Assembly (NCBI GenBank): GCA_002292015.1
Contig: DBBD01000059.1
Coordinates: 1 to 5,987 of the forward strand
Direction of reading: 5' to 3'
Length of the DNA stretch: 5,987 nt
From: Firmicutes bacterium UBA993
GTDB taxonomy: Bacteria; Bacillota; Dethiobacteria; DTU022
The notes beneath the pieces were generated by a model. It was not told the origin of the DNA. It was given only the letters and a program-made list of their open reading frames with translations, and made no database searches. Position numbers and translations under genes: made by a program. This document shows, piece after piece, positions 5,983 through 5,987 of this stretch. Numbering within the stretch: the first letter of the stretch is position 1; each line of letters opens with the position of its first letter.

Positions 5983-5987
5983 CATCA

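Noticed and set aside
1..5987. CRISPR array, insertion sequence, prophage, toxin-antitoxin or defence system
   Set aside because: There are no spaced direct repeats, transposase or integrase motifs, or toxin-like small gene pairs; the coding space is filled by three housekeeping genes and one RDD gene.

Overview
The window looks like a piece of a Firmicutes (Clostridia-like) chromosome. The evidence is the gene order rnc-smc-ftsY on the minus strand, a hallmark arrangement of that phylum, together with strong purine-rich Shine-Dalgarno sites (such as AAAGGAGG), a TTG start, and FtsY and SMC lengths close to those of Bacillus subtilis. This assignment is inferred from gene order and protein resemblance only. 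Base composition is near 48% GC by eye, with no island of foreign composition.

Layout from left to right. Positions 1-68 hold the leader of a small plus-strand gene with a strong ribosome binding site. Positions 69-497 encode a 142-residue membrane protein of the RDD family. Positions 498-594 are a convergent intergenic gap with one intrinsic terminator serving the plus-strand gene. Positions 595-1500 (minus) are ftsY, the SRP receptor GTPase. Positions 1497-5066 (minus) are smc, the condensin ATPase, which overlaps ftsY by an ATGA. Positions 5067-5213 are a structured 147-bp rnc-smc spacer with a good intrinsic terminator, a second hairpin just before the smc ribosome binding site, and an anti-Shine-Dalgarno-like string. 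Positions 5214-5909 (minus) are rnc, ribonuclease III. Positions 5910-5987 are the rnc leader, with only a weak promoter candidate.

The minus-strand genes are housekeeping genes: RNA processing (RNase III), chromosome condensation and segregation (SMC) and co-translational membrane protein targeting (FtsY). All three proteins are full length and keep their catalytic residues. Two features stand out. The SMC ABC signature reads LSAGE rather than LSGGE. The rnc-smc spacer is more structured than a simple operon junction needs. Start codons were re-chosen for three genes: TTG at 5066 for smc, ATG at 1500 for ftsY and ATG at 5909 for rnc. I found no mobile element, CRISPR array, tRNA or rRNA, and no convincing unknown system. 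The findings are modest and mostly concern regulation.
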